The notes under the pieces are model-generated. The model was given only the letters and a program-made list of their open reading frames with translations, ran no database searches and had not been told where the DNA came from. From positions 1-14,409 of the forward strand of contig DASZYR010000101.1 of the NCBI GenBank assembly GCA_035545255.1: a DNA stretch of 14,409 nucleotides, read 5' to 3'. Of the stretch, positions 13,849-14,409 are shown in pieces (the first letter of the stretch is position 1; each line of letters begins with the position of its first letter). The position numbers and the translations under genes are program-made. The stretch comes from Dokdonella_A sp035545255. GTDB lineage: Bacteria; Pseudomonadota; Gammaproteobacteria; Xanthomonadales; Rhodanobacteraceae.

Positions 13849-14409
13849 TCAGTGTTCCGTCAGGCTGCAATTCTTCGGCGTGGCGCCGAGTCGCGTCAGA
13901 TAGAGCGTCCCGCGGGTGCCGGCGAGATCGCCATCGGTGAACTCGTAGTCGAGCGTCGCCTGCTGGCAACTCGCGAAGGTCAGCGTCGCCGTTCCGACCT
14001 GGGTCGTCGTCGCCGGACCATCGGTAGCGAACGCGCCGCCCGTCGACTCGGCCAGAACCAGCGACATCGGGCTATGGCCGCTTCCCGACCCGCCCTGTAC
14101 CGAGAACCATCGCTGGCCCTTCTCGGTGATCGCGATGCCGTCGAGGGCATACGTGTACCAACCCGCAAACGTGAAGTCGGCCGGGTCGTTCACGTCGATC
14201 ATCAGGCCTTGCCCTCCGGCCGCCGGGTCATACCATGCACCGGACAGGCCGGAATTCCCTACTGCGACAGATGGATTCCCGGTTTCATCGCAATAACCCA
14301 TCGGCACAAGCATCTGCAACGGGATCGACCCGGTTCGCCCATCGTCGAACGCGTAGGCGAATTTGCCAGACGTGCACGAATCGAACGACAGCGTTCCGGT
14401 GCCGACGGG
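13849..14409 (-). CDS. C-terminal part of a modular extracytoplasmic protein (N-terminus outside window)
   Basis: An open frame of 186 residues entering from the right edge and ending at 13851-13849. Tgt-like certainty is not possible: no named family is recognised. The sequence is rich in Gly, Ser, Thr and aromatic residues, with predicted short beta strands and few charges, like a secreted or surface protein. A module is visible: GLSGAWYDPAAGGQGLMIDV, FAGWYTYALDG, GQRWFSVQGG, then TATLTFASCQQATLDYEFTD and GTLYLTRLG. The first 30 residues in view (GTGTLSFDSCTSGKFAYAF, DDGRTGSIPL) are the end of a preceding copy, so the protein has at least two tandem modules, each with a Cys in the same place. 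I recall similar WYDPA-GQG-W modules in secreted Xanthomonadaceae proteins. An apparent start near 14319 is only an internal TTG. Confidence 0.75.
   Translation of the reverse strand, partial: PVGTGTLSFDSCTSGKFAYAFDDGRTGSIPLQMLVPMGYCDETGNPSVAVGNSGLSGAWYDPAAGGQGLMIDVNDPADFTFAGWYTYALDGIAITEKGQRWFSVQGGSGSGHSPMSLVLAESTGGAFATDGPATTTQVGTATLTFASCQQATLDYEFTDGDLAGTRGTLYLTRLGATPKNCSLTEH

Overview
The window is GC-rich, densely packed bacterial chromosome, most likely from a gammaproteobacterium of the Xanthomonadaceae/Rhodanobacteraceae (Lysobacter-Dokdonella-like). Two things suggest this. The queA-tgt-yajC-secD order is classic for proteobacteria. The intergenic hairpins (AGGAGCGGCTTCA-CCGCGA type, GGGCCTCGGCCCACC type, GTCCCCGC-GGGGACCCAGCG type, and GGGAATGGGGAATCGGGAAT type) are of kinds I associate with that order. 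The taxonomic call is inference. No tRNA, rRNA, CRISPR array, insertion sequence or phage gene was seen, and no gene-free stretch exceeds 300 bases.

Layout. Positions 1-7276 are one long run of minus-strand genes. In order of transcription they are an ABC-2 exporter ATPase, its permease, a tiny one-helix membrane ORF, a DesK/NarL-type histidine kinase, its LuxR-type response regulator, then queA, tgt, yajC and the start of secD (cut by the left edge). The first four are tightly coupled by stop/start overlaps or gaps of a few bases. The response regulator, queA, tgt and yajC are separated by gaps of 112-130 bases, each holding a different inverted-repeat element. The yajC-secD gap (113 bases) has only a small hairpin.

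A divergent intergenic region (7277-7514) holds an imperfect inverted repeat that is a candidate operator. After it, the plus strand carries a class III PLP aminotransferase-fold enzyme with an N-terminal extension, a perfect terminator, a secreted PsiF-repeat protein and a second perfect terminator. Next come a minus-strand prolyl iminopeptidase (pip) and, divergent from it, a large plus-strand eukaryotic-type Ser/Thr kinase with a transmembrane helix and C-terminal TPRs. At the right edge is the C-terminal part of a minus-strand protein built of at least two related Cys-containing modules (no N-terminus in view).

How the genes work together. The exporter and its two-component pair look like a self-regulated sense-and-export module of the kind seen in Bacillus LnrJK-LnrLMN or YvfRSTU, here with an added small membrane ORF. 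QueA and Tgt act in queuosine tRNA modification. YajC and SecD belong to the Sec translocase accessory complex. The aminotransferase, PsiF-like protein, Pip, Ser/Thr kinase and right-edge protein look like separate transcription units with no evident shared pathway.
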